Below are positions 9,471-19,927 of a stretch of 64,000 nt of DNA, one piece after another (the stretch's first letter is position 1; the number at the start of each line of letters is the position of its first letter). The stretch covers positions 39,499-103,498 of the forward strand of contig JAACZV010000020.1 in the NCBI GenBank assembly GCA_009996515.1, in the 5' to 3' direction. A program made the position numbers and the translations under genes. The stretch comes from Comamonadaceae bacterium. GTDB taxonomy: Bacteria > Pseudomonadota > Gammaproteobacteria > Burkholderiales > Burkholderiaceae_C. The notes beneath the pieces were generated by a model. The model had not been told where the DNA came from, searched no databases, and worked only from the letters and a program-made list of their open reading frames with translations.

Positions 9471-9890
9471 TCAGTCCACCAGGGCGTCCAGCGCCTTCTG
9501 GTAGCGGTTGGCGTGAGAGCGCTCGGCCTTGGCCAGCGTCTCGAACCAGTCGGCGATCTCGTCGAAGCCCTCGTCCCGCGCCGTCTTGGCCATGCCCGGG
9601 TACATGTCGGTGTACTCGTGGGTTTCACCGGCCACGGCAGCCTTGAGGTTGTCACGCGTCGCGCCGATGGGCAGGCCCGTGGCGGGGTCGCCGACGGCCT
9701 CGAGAAACTCGAGATGACCATGGGCATGGCCAGTCTCGCCCTCGGCCGTGGAGCGGAACAGCGCCGCCACATCGTTCTGGCCTTCGATATCGGCCTTGTT
9801 CGCGAAGTAGAGGTAGCGGCGGTTGGCCTGGGACTCGCCGGCGAAGGCGTCCTTCAGGTTCTGCTCGGTCTTGGATCCTTTCAAGCTCAT
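9471..9890 (-). CDS. Rubrerythrin-family diiron protein (no rubredoxin domain)
   Basis: A 139-residue four-helix ferritin-like protein. Four carboxylate/histidine helices are visible: [13 protein letters not shown] (from residue 17), [12 protein letters not shown] (49-60), [11 protein letters not shown] and [10 protein letters not shown]. These supply the E/H ligands of a rubrerythrin diiron centre. The protein ends right after the bundle, so the C-terminal rubredoxin domain of classical rubrerythrin is absent. Electrons for peroxide reduction would therefore have to come from another protein, and the downstream Fe-S oxidoreductase is the obvious candidate. It is the first gene of the three-gene minus-strand cassette; its promoter should lie in the 160 bases before the tRNA gene. 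Confidence 0.92.
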   Translation of the reverse strand: MSLKGSKTEQNLKDAFAGESQANRRYLYFANKADIEGQNDVAALFRSTAEGETGHAHGHLEFLEAVGDPATGLPIGATRDNLKAAVAGETHEYTDMYPGMAKTARDEGFDEIADWFETLAKAERSHANRYQKALDALVD

Positions 9891-10052
9891 CGCAGTCTCC
9901 TTGGAGTGGGTCTCGGGACGCTACTCCCGTGCCGCCGCCTTCAGCCAATGGATAGCTTCAATGTCCACCATAGCGGCCTGCTATGTCGATGCCGGCAGAT
10001 CCGATCCCTTGAAAGGCCATCCCCGCAGCAGGCTATACTTTCGAAATCGCGT

Positions 10053-10128
<76 letters not shown>

Positions 10129-10169
10129 CCCGATCATTTCAGGCGGTCCCGCACCGCCCCAGGAAATCC

Positions 10170-10205
10170 AAAAAGCCCTTGAGAATCAACGCTCTGGGGC
10201 TTTTT
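10170..10205 (+). terminator. Rho-independent terminator of the tRNA-Ala gene
   Basis: AAAAAGCCC pairs with GGGCTTTTT across an 18-base loop, and the stem runs into a TTTTTCTTTTTC tract. It lies about 40 bases after the tRNA CCA end. Confidence 0.8.
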
Positions 10206-10590
10206 CTTTTTCTTGCAGCCCCGCAAGATCCCACGAGATCCGAGTTCACATTGCAGTAGCTAATGCAGTAACTCAAAAATTTGGGCCTCCGAGCCCAAAA
10301 AGTTACTGCATGCCATGGCACAGCATCTCATCCCTTCCAACGCCACGAGCAAGGGCGTCAAGGCCGGCTTTGAAGCCCCACCTGCCGCAAGAACCGGCTC
10401 TCCGCAGTTCAGACCGAACGAGCCAAAGCCTCGCTGTAGCCAGGACGCTCACGCCGGCGTCGCCTCGCTGGATGAACCGATGATCTGCTCGCGGGCAACA
10501 CGCTCGCCATATCACGACGGGCGCGGATCTCTTAGACGTCGTGGCACGAGCGCGAACTGCAGACCGGTTCGATCTCAGCGAGCCCAAAGA
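10206..10590. other. Non-coding stretch after tRNA-Ala
   Basis: About 385 bases without a credible gene. Short open frames exist on both strands (for example 10315-10605 plus and 10303-10587 minus), but their translations have no family resemblance, no ribosome-binding site and no coherent composition. The first part is less GC-rich than its surroundings and holds the nested palindrome at 10264-10310. Position just downstream of a tRNA 3' end is where integrative elements often sit, so this could be the scar of a lost element. No integrase remnant or second copy of the tRNA end was seen. Confidence 0.5.
10252..10310. repeat. Nested inverted repeat with repeated TGCAGTA units
   Basis: Outer arms TGCAGTAACT (10264-10273) and AGTTACTGCA (10301-10310) are perfect 10-base inverted repeats. 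Inside them TTTGGGC and GCCCAAA form a second 7-base hairpin. An additional direct copy, TGCAGTAGC, begins at 10252, 12 bases before the outer arm. The structure could fold as a long hairpin or serve as a protein-binding site. It has no strong terminal T-run. Confidence 0.7.
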
Positions 10591-10618
10591 AAAACGCCCC
10601 GATAACTCGGGGCGTTTT
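10591..10618 (-). terminator. Rho-independent terminator of the PEP-CTERM gene
   Basis: Perfect 10-base stem AAAACGCCCC / GGGGCGTTTT with an 8-base loop. On the minus strand it ends in TTTTCTTT and lies 29 bases past the stop of the PEP-CTERM gene. The A-rich left side would also allow function on the plus strand. Confidence 0.88.
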
Positions 10619-10646
10619 GTTGCGACTGGCTTCGCGCCAGCTCTGC

Positions 10647-11477
10647 TTACTTGCGGCGGCGGGCGACGAAACCAACGCCAGCCAGAGCCAGGCCGACCAG
10701 GGCCAGGGAGGCCGGTTCCGGCACGGTCGAGAACGTCTGGTTCGCGTCAGCCTGGAACACCACTTGACCGGCGCCGACGGCATTGCCATCAACCGAGCTC
10801 GGCGCAGAGAAGTTGGTCACCGAGGAACCCAGTTGCAGCGTCGACGTGACGTTCGTGCTGACCAGTGCCGGGTTGATGTAGGTTGCGTTGGTGTAGGTCA
10901 CGACACCCGTCAGGGCGGCCTGACCGCCCGTCAGCGTGTCGAACAGCGTGGTCGAGCCAGAGTTGAAGGTACCCGACAGGATCTTGGTACCGTCGCTGAA
11001 GCCCGTCCAGGTCGAACCGGTAGCCTTGGCATTGGCAGCCGTGTCGTAATAGATGTCGAACGTACCGCCCGTGACCTTGAACGTGCACTGGGTCGCGCTG
11101 ACGCAGCTGACGACCGTCTCCGTGAACGTGGCAACGACGGTGTACTCATACGAGCCGTTCATGCCGGGGATGTTGAGCTGCTTGCCCAGCGAGTTGCCGA
11201 TGCCATCGGCAGTATTGTCGAACTGCAGCAGCGACATCGGGTTGCCGTCGGTCTTGGTCACGGCCGTCGCCCAGCCGGCGTAGTTCAGCGTGAAGTTCGA
11301 GCCCGGAGCGCCCGTGAAACCGGAAGTCCAGGCAGCGGAGCCGGAGGCCCAGTCGAAACCACCGAACGGCGTGTTGACACCATCCAGGTTCGTGATGCTC
11401 GGGTCGGCAAATGCGGCACCGCTGAAGACGGTCGCGCCAGCCATCGAGAGCGCGGCAGCAATCTTCTTGAAGTTCAT
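10647..11477 (-). CDS. PEP-CTERM sorting-domain protein
   Basis: A 276-residue exported protein. The chosen ATG gives a Sec signal peptide (MNFKKIAAALSMAGATVFSG, cleavage near AFA-DP) and has AGGAGAG at good spacing; the frame extends upstream but without support. The body is Thr/Gly/Asn-rich and beta-like, with one cysteine pair (VSCVSATQC). The C-terminus is a textbook exosortase substrate signal: VPEPASLALVGLALAG, a hydrophobic helix, then ARRRK. The protein would be cut by exosortase A and delivered to the exopolysaccharide matrix. It lies next to prsT and has its own sigma-54-type promoter, fitting regulation by PrsK/PrsR. It is not recognisable beyond the sorting tag. Confidence 0.92.
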   Translation of the reverse strand: MNFKKIAAALSMAGATVFSGAAFADPSITNLDGVNTPFGGFDWASGSAAWTSGFTGAPGSNFTLNYAGWATAVTKTDGNPMSLLQFDNTADGIGNSLGKQLNIPGMNGSYEYTVVATFTETVVSCVSATQCTFKVTGGTFDIYYDTAANAKATGSTWTGFSDGTKILSGTFNSGSTTLFDTLTGGQAALTGVVTYTNATYINPALVSTNVTSTLQLGSSVTNFSAPSSVDGNAVGAGQVVFQADANQTFSTVPEPASLALVGLALAGVGFVARRRK

Positions 11478-11535
11478 GTCAACTCTCCTAAACGTTACGA
11501 GCGCGCGACCTTCGCACGATCTTGCCAACCAATAA

Positions 11536-11550
11536 GCAGCCTCCGTGCCA
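11536..11550 (-). promoter_or_regulatory. Sigma-54 (RpoN) promoter of the PEP-CTERM gene
   Basis: On the minus strand the sequence reads TGGCAC-GGAGG-CTGC, matching the -24/-12 consensus TGGCAC-N5-TTGC at all but one position and keeping the strict GG-N10-GC spacing. It ends about 58 bases before the ATG. PrsR, encoded about 5 kb away, is a sigma-54 activator of the PEP-CTERM system. Confidence 0.75.
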
Positions 11551-11623
11551 GATTCTGCAAATACCTGTCGGCAAACACTTTTTTCCAGATTTACCGCCAT
11601 TGAGCAGGGCGCAGAACAGGAAG

Positions 11624-11640
11624 TGTCAAGTTTCTCGACA
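11624..11640 (-). promoter_or_regulatory. Candidate activator-binding palindrome (PrsR site)
   Basis: TGTC-N9-GACA lies about 75-90 bases upstream of the sigma-54 -24 element, the distance usual for enhancer-type activators. It is squeezed between the prsT stop and the promoter. Assignment to PrsR is inference. Confidence 0.35.
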
Positions 11641-11646
11641 AGCAGT

Positions 11647-14433
11647 TCAGAGGGCGTCCATCATCTTCCTGACCTCGGCCTGCTGGGCGAAGCCATCACC
11701 CAGCAGAGCCAGCCGTTGCAGATGCTCGCGAGCCTCAGCCTTTTGTCCGGCCTTGACGTAGTACTGTGCGAGGTGGAACCGATGCATGGCGTGATCGGGC
11801 GCCCGATCGACGGCCTTCTTCTGAATGTCGATCGCTTTGTCAAAACGACCGGCGGTCGCCAGGACCTGTGCCAGCGTGTCCATGTAGTCCGGGTTGTCCG
11901 GCGCCAGCTTGGCGGCCCGCTCCGCATACTCCAAGGCCTTGGGATCCTTGCTGCGATTCAACAGCCAGGCGATGTTGTTGGCCGCATTGGCGTTTTCGGG
12001 CTGCAGTTTCAGCACCGCCTGGTAGCGCTCCAGCGCGAGGTCGTAGTTCAGCAGCAGCAAGGTCGCGTCGGCGGAATAGATCAAGAACTTGAGGTCCTTG
12101 GGATGTGCGGCCAGCCAGTCGGATTCGAACTGCTTGGCCTCGGCCGACTTGCCGGCACCGATCAGCACACGATGCAGCTTGATCGCCACATCCACTTGGG
12201 ACAGTAGCGCCAGCGCAGCGCGATAGTTCTGTGCTGCGCCAGCCCAGTCTCGCTGCACGGCCGCGATGTCGCCGATGACGGAGTACACCAGCGGATCGTT
12301 GGGATACAAGGCTTTCATCGTGCCGGCGAGGCGACGCGCCTCGGCAAAGTTGCCGACGGCCAGTTCGTTGGCGATCAGCGCCCGCTGGGCCGGCTGGTAG
12401 CCCGGCTTCAGCTTCAATGCACGCTCCATCGATGCCTTGGCCGCCGCCTTGTCGCCGCGCGCCGCATAGGTCTGCGCCAGCAGCAGCAGCGGCTCGGGGG
12501 CATTGGGCAGCATCGCAATCAACTTTTTATAGGAGTTGATGGCCTGGTTGTAGTCGCCCGACATCGCCTGGGCGCCAGCCAGATGCCGCAGCACATTGGG
12601 ATCATGCGGCATCGCGGTGGCCGCTTCGGTGGCGACGGCAAGCGCCTCCTTGACCTGCTGGCGGCGCAACTGCAGTTCGATCAAGGCCAGGCGTGGTCGT
12701 GGCTCGTCGGGCATCTGCTTGATCAACTTCTCCAGTGCTGCAACGAGCTCTTCCTTGTTGGCACCGGTCTGATCGCGCAGCCCGATCAATGCCATGTTGG
12801 CCGCCAGCCCCTTGGGATTGGCGGCCAAGACCTGCTGCATGCGGGCTATGGCGGCGTCGGGCTTCTTGGCCTCCATGTCCAATGCGGCAAGGCTGGCGGC
12901 GGCCGGATAGTAGGCAGGGTCGCGCTTCAGCGCGGCCTCGAAGGCCTGGATCGCTTTGTCCTTGTTGCCGCGCGCGAGTTCGATGCGTCCGCGCAGATTG
13001 CTCGGTCCGGCGCTGTCCGGCATCTTCCGGTCCAGCGTTTCGACGGCCTTCAGCGCCTTGCCCCAGTCCGCCAGCCGCATGAAGGTCGACACCAATGCCA
13101 GGTCCGCCACCGGACTGGGGTCCGAAGCGGACAGCGCGTTCAGGGCTGCCACGCCCTGGTCCACCCGGCCTTTTCCGATGTCCACGAGCGCCAGCGCCGC
13201 GCGGCTGGGCACGTCGTTCGGATTGAGCTTGGCGATCCTGGCGAAGGCCCCCTCGGCGCGCTGCGCATCACCGGACTGCAGGTAGGCCTCGGCGGCGACG
13301 CTCAAGGCATCGACGCTGCGACCTTCAGCCAGCAGCGGCTGCAGCACACTCAGGGCCTTGCCGGGGTCGCCGGCGCGCAACTGTGTCTGCGCCAGCAGCA
13401 CACGCGCCTTCTCGAAGTTCGGCGCCACGAGAAGGGTCTTGCTCAGATAGTCCTCGGCCTCGAGCAGCGTGCCACGCCGGAACGCGACGACGCCCGCAAG
13501 ATGCAGCACCCGCACGTCCTCCGGCGCGTTCTTCAGCAAAGCCTGGATGCCGTCGCGCGCGGCGTCCAGGTCATTGCGCTCCAGCGCAAGCAACACCGTC
13601 AGCAGCTGCACCTGCCCCGCCGCGCCACGTACACCGCGCAACGCATCGATCTGGGCCTTGGCTCCTTCAAGGTCCTTCTTGGCCAGCAGCAAATGGAAGA
13701 TGCCCACGTGGGCCAGCACGTGCTTCTTGTCCAGCGCGATGGCCTTGCGATAGGCCTCCATCGCCTGGTCAGCCTTGCCCTGCACACCCAGCAGGTCGCC
13801 CTTGGTCTGCCAGCCATCGGGGCTCTGAGGCAATTTGCCCAACATCTCCTCGACGGCACCCAGGCCCGCCTCAGGCCCCGAGGCCGAGGCCAGCATACGA
13901 ACGCGGATCAACTGCGCTCGCTGCTCTCGCGGATCGGCCGCCACCGCCGCGTTGGCCATCTCCAGAGCCTTCGCCGCGTTGCCGGTGGCACTGTAGGCAA
14001 CGGCCAGCGAAGCCTGCAGGTCGGCCTGCGCGGCGCTCGACGAGGGCTTCACCTTGGCGAACTCGGAGATCACCTTGGCAAACTGCGCCTGGCCCAGCAT
14101 CGCCTGTGCAATCAGCGGCTCGAGCCTGTCGCCGTTGAAGCCCAGCTCCTTGGCCTTGTTGAACTCGGTCAGGGCCCCACGCGCATCGCCCCCCTGCAAC
14201 AAGGCTTCGCCCAACAAGGCCCGCGCCTCGGCCAGCGATGGATTGGCCTGCAGCGCGTTCTTCAGCTGAATCACCGCGGCGGCATCGTTCTTCTTGGCCA
14301 GGTCGGCCTTCGCGTCCGCCAGGTACTGTTCGGCCGACTTGCCAAAGCAGCCAGCCAACAGCAAACCCGACAGCGCCAACCCCGTCGCATAACGACGCTT
14401 TGAGCCAACTCCAGATGACGAGGCTTTGTTCAT
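11647..14433 (-). CDS. prsT: PEP-CTERM system TPR-repeat lipoprotein PrsT
   Basis: A 928-residue lipoprotein (lipobox LLAGC about 20 residues into the chosen ATG start) made almost entirely of tetratricopeptide repeats, about 23-25 by length, with ALTEFNKAKELG and KAIQAFEAALKRDPAYYPA as clear examples. Length, lipobox and gene context match PrsT (TIGR02917), which accompanies exosortase A loci and probably acts in outer-membrane polysaccharide secretion. A TTG 15 bases upstream is an alternative start; neither has a strong Shine-Dalgarno sequence. It precedes the PEP-CTERM gene on the same strand, but the separate sigma-54 promoter suggests independent control. Confidence 0.92.
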   Translation of the reverse strand: MNKASSSGVGSKRRYATGLALSGLLLAGCFGKSAEQYLADAKADLAKKNDAAAVIQLKNALQANPSLAEARALLGEALLQGGDARGALTEFNKAKELGFNGDRLEPLIAQAMLGQAQFAKVISEFAKVKPSSSAAQADLQASLAVAYSATGNAAKALEMANAAVAADPREQRAQLIRVRMLASASGPEAGLGAVEEMLGKLPQSPDGWQTKGDLLGVQGKADQAMEAYRKAIALDKKHVLAHVGIFHLLLAKKDLEGAKAQIDALRGVRGAAGQVQLLTVLLALERNDLDAARDGIQALLKNAPEDVRVLHLAGVVAFRRGTLLEAEDYLSKTLLVAPNFEKARVLLAQTQLRAGDPGKALSVLQPLLAEGRSVDALSVAAEAYLQSGDAQRAEGAFARIAKLNPNDVPSRAALALVDIGKGRVDQGVAALNALSASDPSPVADLALVSTFMRLADWGKALKAVETLDRKMPDSAGPSNLRGRIELARGNKDKAIQAFEAALKRDPAYYPAAASLAALDMEAKKPDAAIARMQQVLAANPKGLAANMALIGLRDQTGANKEELVAALEKLIKQMPDEPRPRLALIELQLRRQQVKEALAVATEAATAMPHDPNVLRHLAGAQAMSGDYNQAINSYKKLIAMLPNAPEPLLLLAQTYAARGDKAAAKASMERALKLKPGYQPAQRALIANELAVGNFAEARRLAGTMKALYPNDPLVYSVIGDIAAVQRDWAGAAQNYRAALALLSQVDVAIKLHRVLIGAGKSAEAKQFESDWLAAHPKDLKFLIYSADATLLLLNYDLALERYQAVLKLQPENANAANNIAWLLNRSKDPKALEYAERAAKLAPDNPDYMDTLAQVLATAGRFDKAIDIQKKAVDRAPDHAMHRFHLAQYYVKAGQKAEAREHLQRLALLGDGFAQQAEVRKMMDAL

Positions 14434-14496
14434 GAGATCAGCAATCAAGAGGATTTGCAGCAGGGCAAGATGCTGCGGGAAGTGAGCCCAGGGCGG

Positions 14497-15282
14497 TCAG
14501 CGCAAAGTGGGCCGGAGCCTTTCCAGCGCCTCCGGATGCGCCTGGAATGAAAGATTCACCAGTCGGTCAATCACCGCGTACAGCGGCTGGATGAGGGGGC
14601 GCAGATTGCTCACGACCTTGCTGGAACTGAGCACCGACGGCACGCGAATGCCGCGATGATCGATCTCGCCACCAATCGGATGGATGTCGAAGCCGAGGCG
14701 CAGGAAATGGCTGGCCAGACGAGGCTCGGTCAATACGAAGACGTTCTCGATGTCGAGCCGCCGCGCTGCCGCGGCAGCGCCGAGATACAAGCTCATGGGA
14801 ATGAACGGAAAGCGCGGCTGGCCACCTCTGGCTTCGAAGTCGCGCTCACCCACGGAGACGGGCTTGTCAGCCTCACCCTGGCGTTGGCGGAATTCGCTCA
14901 TGACCGCCAGACGGGAGACTTCCGCCACGTCATGCCTGGGCAAACGAGCAGGATCCAGTTGATCGCGACGAATCACGTCGCGGCAACTGATCTCGAACGG
15001 CAGCGGGAACGAAGGCTGCTCGGGTCGGGCCAGCACCAGACGCGAGCACCCCACCAGGTCACCCGTATCGCGCTTTCGCAGGAGGCAGTGAACCGAATGC
15101 CGGTCATAGTCGTCCATCTCGAGGCCGTCGCTGCGAACCGCCTCCCACCCGAGCTCACGACAGTAAACGTCGTGCCGGATGCGGTACACCATCTCAACAC
15201 TGGGAGCATCCAGGGCCAGCGAGAACTCAAAAAGCTCTTCGAATCGATGGCCAAGGTTTCCGCTTGAAATCGATGGGTTCAC
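14497..15282 (-). CDS. PEP-CTERM/exosortase system-associated acyltransferase
   Basis: A 261-residue GNAT-fold protein of the autoinducer-synthase-like branch (TIGR03694 type). The N-terminus carries the hallmark sequence EMVYRIRHDVYCRELGWE (from about residue 30), with the R..V motif of LuxI/FeeM-like N-acyltransferases, followed by CSRLVLA and EVSRLAV strands. Such enzymes join an acyl chain from acyl-ACP to an amino compound; the substrate here is unknown. The start is a GTG preceded by GAGGTGAT. It lies between prsT and a serine protease inside the PEP-CTERM block. It could make a lipid signal or modify a matrix component; neither is demonstrated. Confidence 0.88.
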   Translation of the reverse strand: MNPSISSGNLGHRFEELFEFSLALDAPSVEMVYRIRHDVYCRELGWEAVRSDGLEMDDYDRHSVHCLLRKRDTGDLVGCSRLVLARPEQPSFPLPFEISCRDVIRRDQLDPARLPRHDVAEVSRLAVMSEFRQRQGEADKPVSVGERDFEARGGQPRFPFIPMSLYLGAAAAARRLDIENVFVLTEPRLASHFLRLGFDIHPIGGEIDHRGIRVPSVLSSSKVVSNLRPLIQPLYAVIDRLVNLSFQAHPEALERLRPTLR

Positions 15283-15342
15283 AAGATCACCTCGAAGTGC
15301 ATTGATCGTATCAAGGTGTTTGCTTGACCCAAACGCTCTGCG

Positions 15343-16140
15343 CTACCGCCCGGCGCCACTGGCGGCCTCGGACAGCAGGTTGCGCACACCCCGCACCGGG
15401 ATCGCATAGCTGATGCCGCTGGGCGCACTCAGGGCCGACTCGTGCGCCGCCTTGATCGCCACCATGCTGACAACACCGACCACCTCGCCCGTCGCGACGC
15501 TGATAACCGGCCCCCCGCTGTTGCCGGGGTAGGCGGTGGCGTCGAGTTGCAGCACCTCGAAGCTGCCCTGGCGCAACTGCCGCACCGCCTTCTCGCTCAG
15601 GCCCTGCGGACCGGAGGCCGGCGGCACGATGGCGGTACGCGCCGACACGATGCCGCGATGCGTCACATGGGAGAACCCCAGCGCCCCGCCGATGGGAAAA
15701 CCGATCAGCGCGATCATCTCGCCCTCGGCCGCCTCCTGCTCGGCCAGAGGCAGCGTCGGCAAGGGTTTGCCATCGTCGATCTGCAGCAGCGCAAGATCCT
15801 GGGACGGGTCCACCTTCGCGATGCGCGCGCCGCGCAGCAGCCAGCCGCCATCGGGCGTCCAGGCCTGTATCGCCAGGCTTCGATCGATGCGGGTCGACTC
15901 CTGTGGCGGCAGCACATGGGCATTGGTGATGACGTGCATGCCGTCGCCGACGGCGAAGCCGGTGCCACGAAATCCGAAGCGGGGCGCGTCCAGCAGTCCG
16001 TAGCTGCCCACCAGGACGATCGCCGGCTTGGCCCGGGCGATCAGGCCAGGCAGGGCGGCATCGCCCCAAGCCGGATGGACGCCGATGAGGCCCAGCAGCA
16101 CCATGGCCAACTTGGCCGACAAAGCTCTCCCCATGCCCAT
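15343..16140 (-). CDS. Secreted trypsin-like (S1C) serine protease
   Basis: Predicted periplasmic protease of 265 residues with a signal sequence (MGMGRALSAKLAMVLLGLIG, cleavage near AWG-DA). The catalytic triad of the chymotrypsin fold is present: His in VITNAHVL, Asp in PSQDLALLQI and Ser in YPGNSGGP. No PDZ domain follows, so it is shorter than DegP/DegQ. An ATG 30 bases upstream gives an alternative start with a longer N-terminal region. Genes of this type are often found beside prsK/prsR; a role in processing or quality control of matrix proteins is inference. Confidence 0.85.
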   Translation of the reverse strand: MGMGRALSAKLAMVLLGLIGVHPAWGDAALPGLIARAKPAIVLVGSYGLLDAPRFGFRGTGFAVGDGMHVITNAHVLPPQESTRIDRSLAIQAWTPDGGWLLRGARIAKVDPSQDLALLQIDDGKPLPTLPLAEQEAAEGEMIALIGFPIGGALGFSHVTHRGIVSARTAIVPPASGPQGLSEKAVRQLRQGSFEVLQLDATAYPGNSGGPVISVATGEVVGVVSMVAIKAAHESALSAPSGISYAIPVRGVRNLLSEAASGAGR

Positions 16141-16353
16141 CAGTCGTCTCACAGTGTCCTCGCCAAGCATTCGATGTCGGCGCGTTCGTGCACGGCGCCT
16201 CGCGCGCCTTGACGCACGACCTCGGGAAAATTGTCTTGCTGAATCTGCATGGGGCTGACGCCTTGATACGCAGCCCACCCTAGGGCAGAGCCACCCAGGC
16301 GAAAACCCCCGACAACGCAGAAGCCGGGCGCGCGAGCCTCGCAGCGTCGGCTT

Positions 16354-17711
<1,358 letters not shown>

Positions 17712-17715
<4 letters not shown>

Positions 17716-19826
17716 GGGGTGTCGAGCGCGGCCAACGGCGCGTCGGCCTGTGCATGGAACAAGGGCAGCAGCAGCGTCACGGTGGTGCCTCGGTTCAATT
17801 CGCTCTGCACGCTGATCTTGCCTCCCAGTTCATGCACGTATTGGTAGCTCTCGTGGGCGCCTATGCCCATGCCGCTGGCCTTGGTGGTCTGGAACGGCTT
17901 GAAGAGACGATTCTGGATGAAATCCTCGCTCATCCCGCAGCCGCTGTCCTCCACTCGAACACGGGCCTGGCTGCCCTCGGCGTCCAGTTTCAGGCGCACG
18001 TGGCCACTGGCGGGTGTTGCATCGAAAGCGTTCTGCACGACGTGGCCCAGCACACGCTCCACCCGCTCGGCATGCCCTCGCGTGCTGACGCCGGCCTGCA
18101 GTTCCAGCTCCAGCACCCTGCCCTTGCTGGACGCTGCGGCCGCGAGCCGCTTGGCGATCTCCTCCAGGTCAACGCCGCTGGTCACGCCGTGGGGCTTGTC
18201 GCCCTCGCGCAGCTGCAACATCAGCTGGCGCATCTTCTCGAGCGAGTTCTCGACGGTGTCCAGCATGTCCTGCTGGAATTCGGGGTTGTCGCGCAAGCGC
18301 TTGGCGTTCTTCATCATCAGCGACAGCTGCGTGACGATGTTCTTCAGGTCATGCACGACAAAAGCCGACATGCGGTTGAAGGCATCGAACTTGCGTGCCT
18401 CCAGCAAGGCCTCCGTCGCCTGAACCTGGTCCAGGTAGCCCGAGGCCTGGCTGGCTGCCGTGCGCAACAGGTCGCGCACCTCCCAGTTCAGCTCGACGAC
18501 GGCGCGCGAGCGGCCCAGCACGACGAAGCCGATCAGCTCCTCCCGCACCAGCAGGGGCACCAGCAGCCAGCAGCGCGGCTCGTCGATCAACCAGGCGGGA
18601 AGTTCGAGCCCGGGATAGGCATCACGCCTGCCACGCCACTCGTCCAGATCGATGATCCAGGCCCGCTCCCGCCAGAATCGGGCCAGCGTCCCGTCCCGGG
18701 GCTCGCTGCCGGCCTGCGCTGGCAGGTTCCAGCGCGCGACCTGCTGAAAGTCGCCGCCCGCAACACGCTGCATCCAGAGCATGCCGCTCGGGCTTTCGAC
18801 CAGGTTGGCCAGTGCGCGCACCACCGTCTCGGCGGTGTGTTGCGGCTCGGCGCTGCCGGACAGCAGTTGCGTGAAGCGCAGCCACTCCTCGCGGTAGTCG
18901 TAGCGATAGCTGAAAAAATTCTTGCTGATGTAGACGCGCAGCCGCGAACGCATGGAGCCGGACGCGACCAGCAGGGCCAGCGCCACCAGCGCAACGAAGA
19001 CCAGGGCCACGGACAGGGCCCGCGCCCAGTGGCCGCCCGTGTAACGCACGTAGTAGCCGACACCGGCCACCATCAGCAGATAGCCGCCGACCAACAGCAG
19101 CGTCGCCGAATGGAAAACGGCCGCGCGCGACACATGCAGCTTGCCCAGCCAGTCGGCATGCCGGCGCGAAGCGACATAGAGCAGCGGAACCGCCGCTGCA
19201 TGCACCAGCGAGCGCACGCTGACCGCATCGGCATCGAAGCGCTGGAACAGGGCCGCCTGCGAGCTGATGAAGAGGTCGAACACGAAGATGGCCCCCAGGC
19301 CGAGGCAAACCGGCTTGGCATTCCAGCGCGCGTCGCCCACGGCATTGCGCAGCGTCTGCTCGACGAGCAGCAGGCCCAGCACCGCGATGCCCAGTGCCAC
19401 GAACGCCTGCGGGCGGGCCAGCTCCTCAGCCGGCACCCCTTCTGCCGACAGGATCAGTCCCAACTGCGCCAGCACCGCCAGGCCCGCCAGCGGTCGCATC
19501 CAGCCCAGCCCTCCACCATGCCGAGGTGGCGGCAGCAACAGCAGCAGGAAGGCAAACCACAGCGCGAACCGCAACAGATCCAGCGCGGGCACGATCCACG
19601 TGGGCAGGTGGTCGGACCAGTGCCGCAGACCATCTGTCAGCGCCACGCCGGCCCAGACCGAGCTGGCCACGAGCGCCAGCAGGAAGACAACAGCCAAGGC
19701 CGTGACCGGCAGGCCGCCGCGCAGCAGGCGCCGCGCAAAGTGCAGCGCGAACACGCCATAGGCCAGCGCGCAGGTCAGGTCACCCAGGTTGCTCAAGGAC
19801 AGCAGCGGCGTGAGCACCTCGGTCAT
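17712..19826 (-). CDS. prsK: PEP-CTERM system sensor histidine kinase PrsK
   Basis: Membrane histidine kinase paired with PrsR. The N-terminal half has seven to nine hydrophobic segments, followed by a GAF-like domain (from about residue 315). The kinase core has the H-box VVHDLKNIVTQL (H492 with this start), the N-box NAFDAT, G1 DSGCGMSEDF and G2 GMGIG. The HDLKN form of the H-box and the long membrane domain match TIGR02916. The start is uncertain: GTG at 19880, ATG at 19865 and ATG at 19826 are all in frame, and the last was chosen for the membrane topology. Its signal is unknown. Confidence 0.92.
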
Positions 19827-19927
19827 GGCGCCTGGGACGGAGTCCAAGTCGGCAGCTGCAAACATGCCGGATTCAAGCACGCCTCCCGAATCCAGGGCGG
19901 TGAAGCCCGCAGCCGAGCCCTCGGATC

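Noticed and set aside
10264..10310. Integron attC site
   Set aside because: The palindrome lacks RYYYAAC and GTTRRRY core boxes, and there is no integrase or cassette array.
10315..10605. Possible small gene (96 codons) downstream of tRNA-Ala
   Set aside because: No ribosome-binding site, no homologous pattern, and it overlaps the palindrome and the terminator of the convergent gene.
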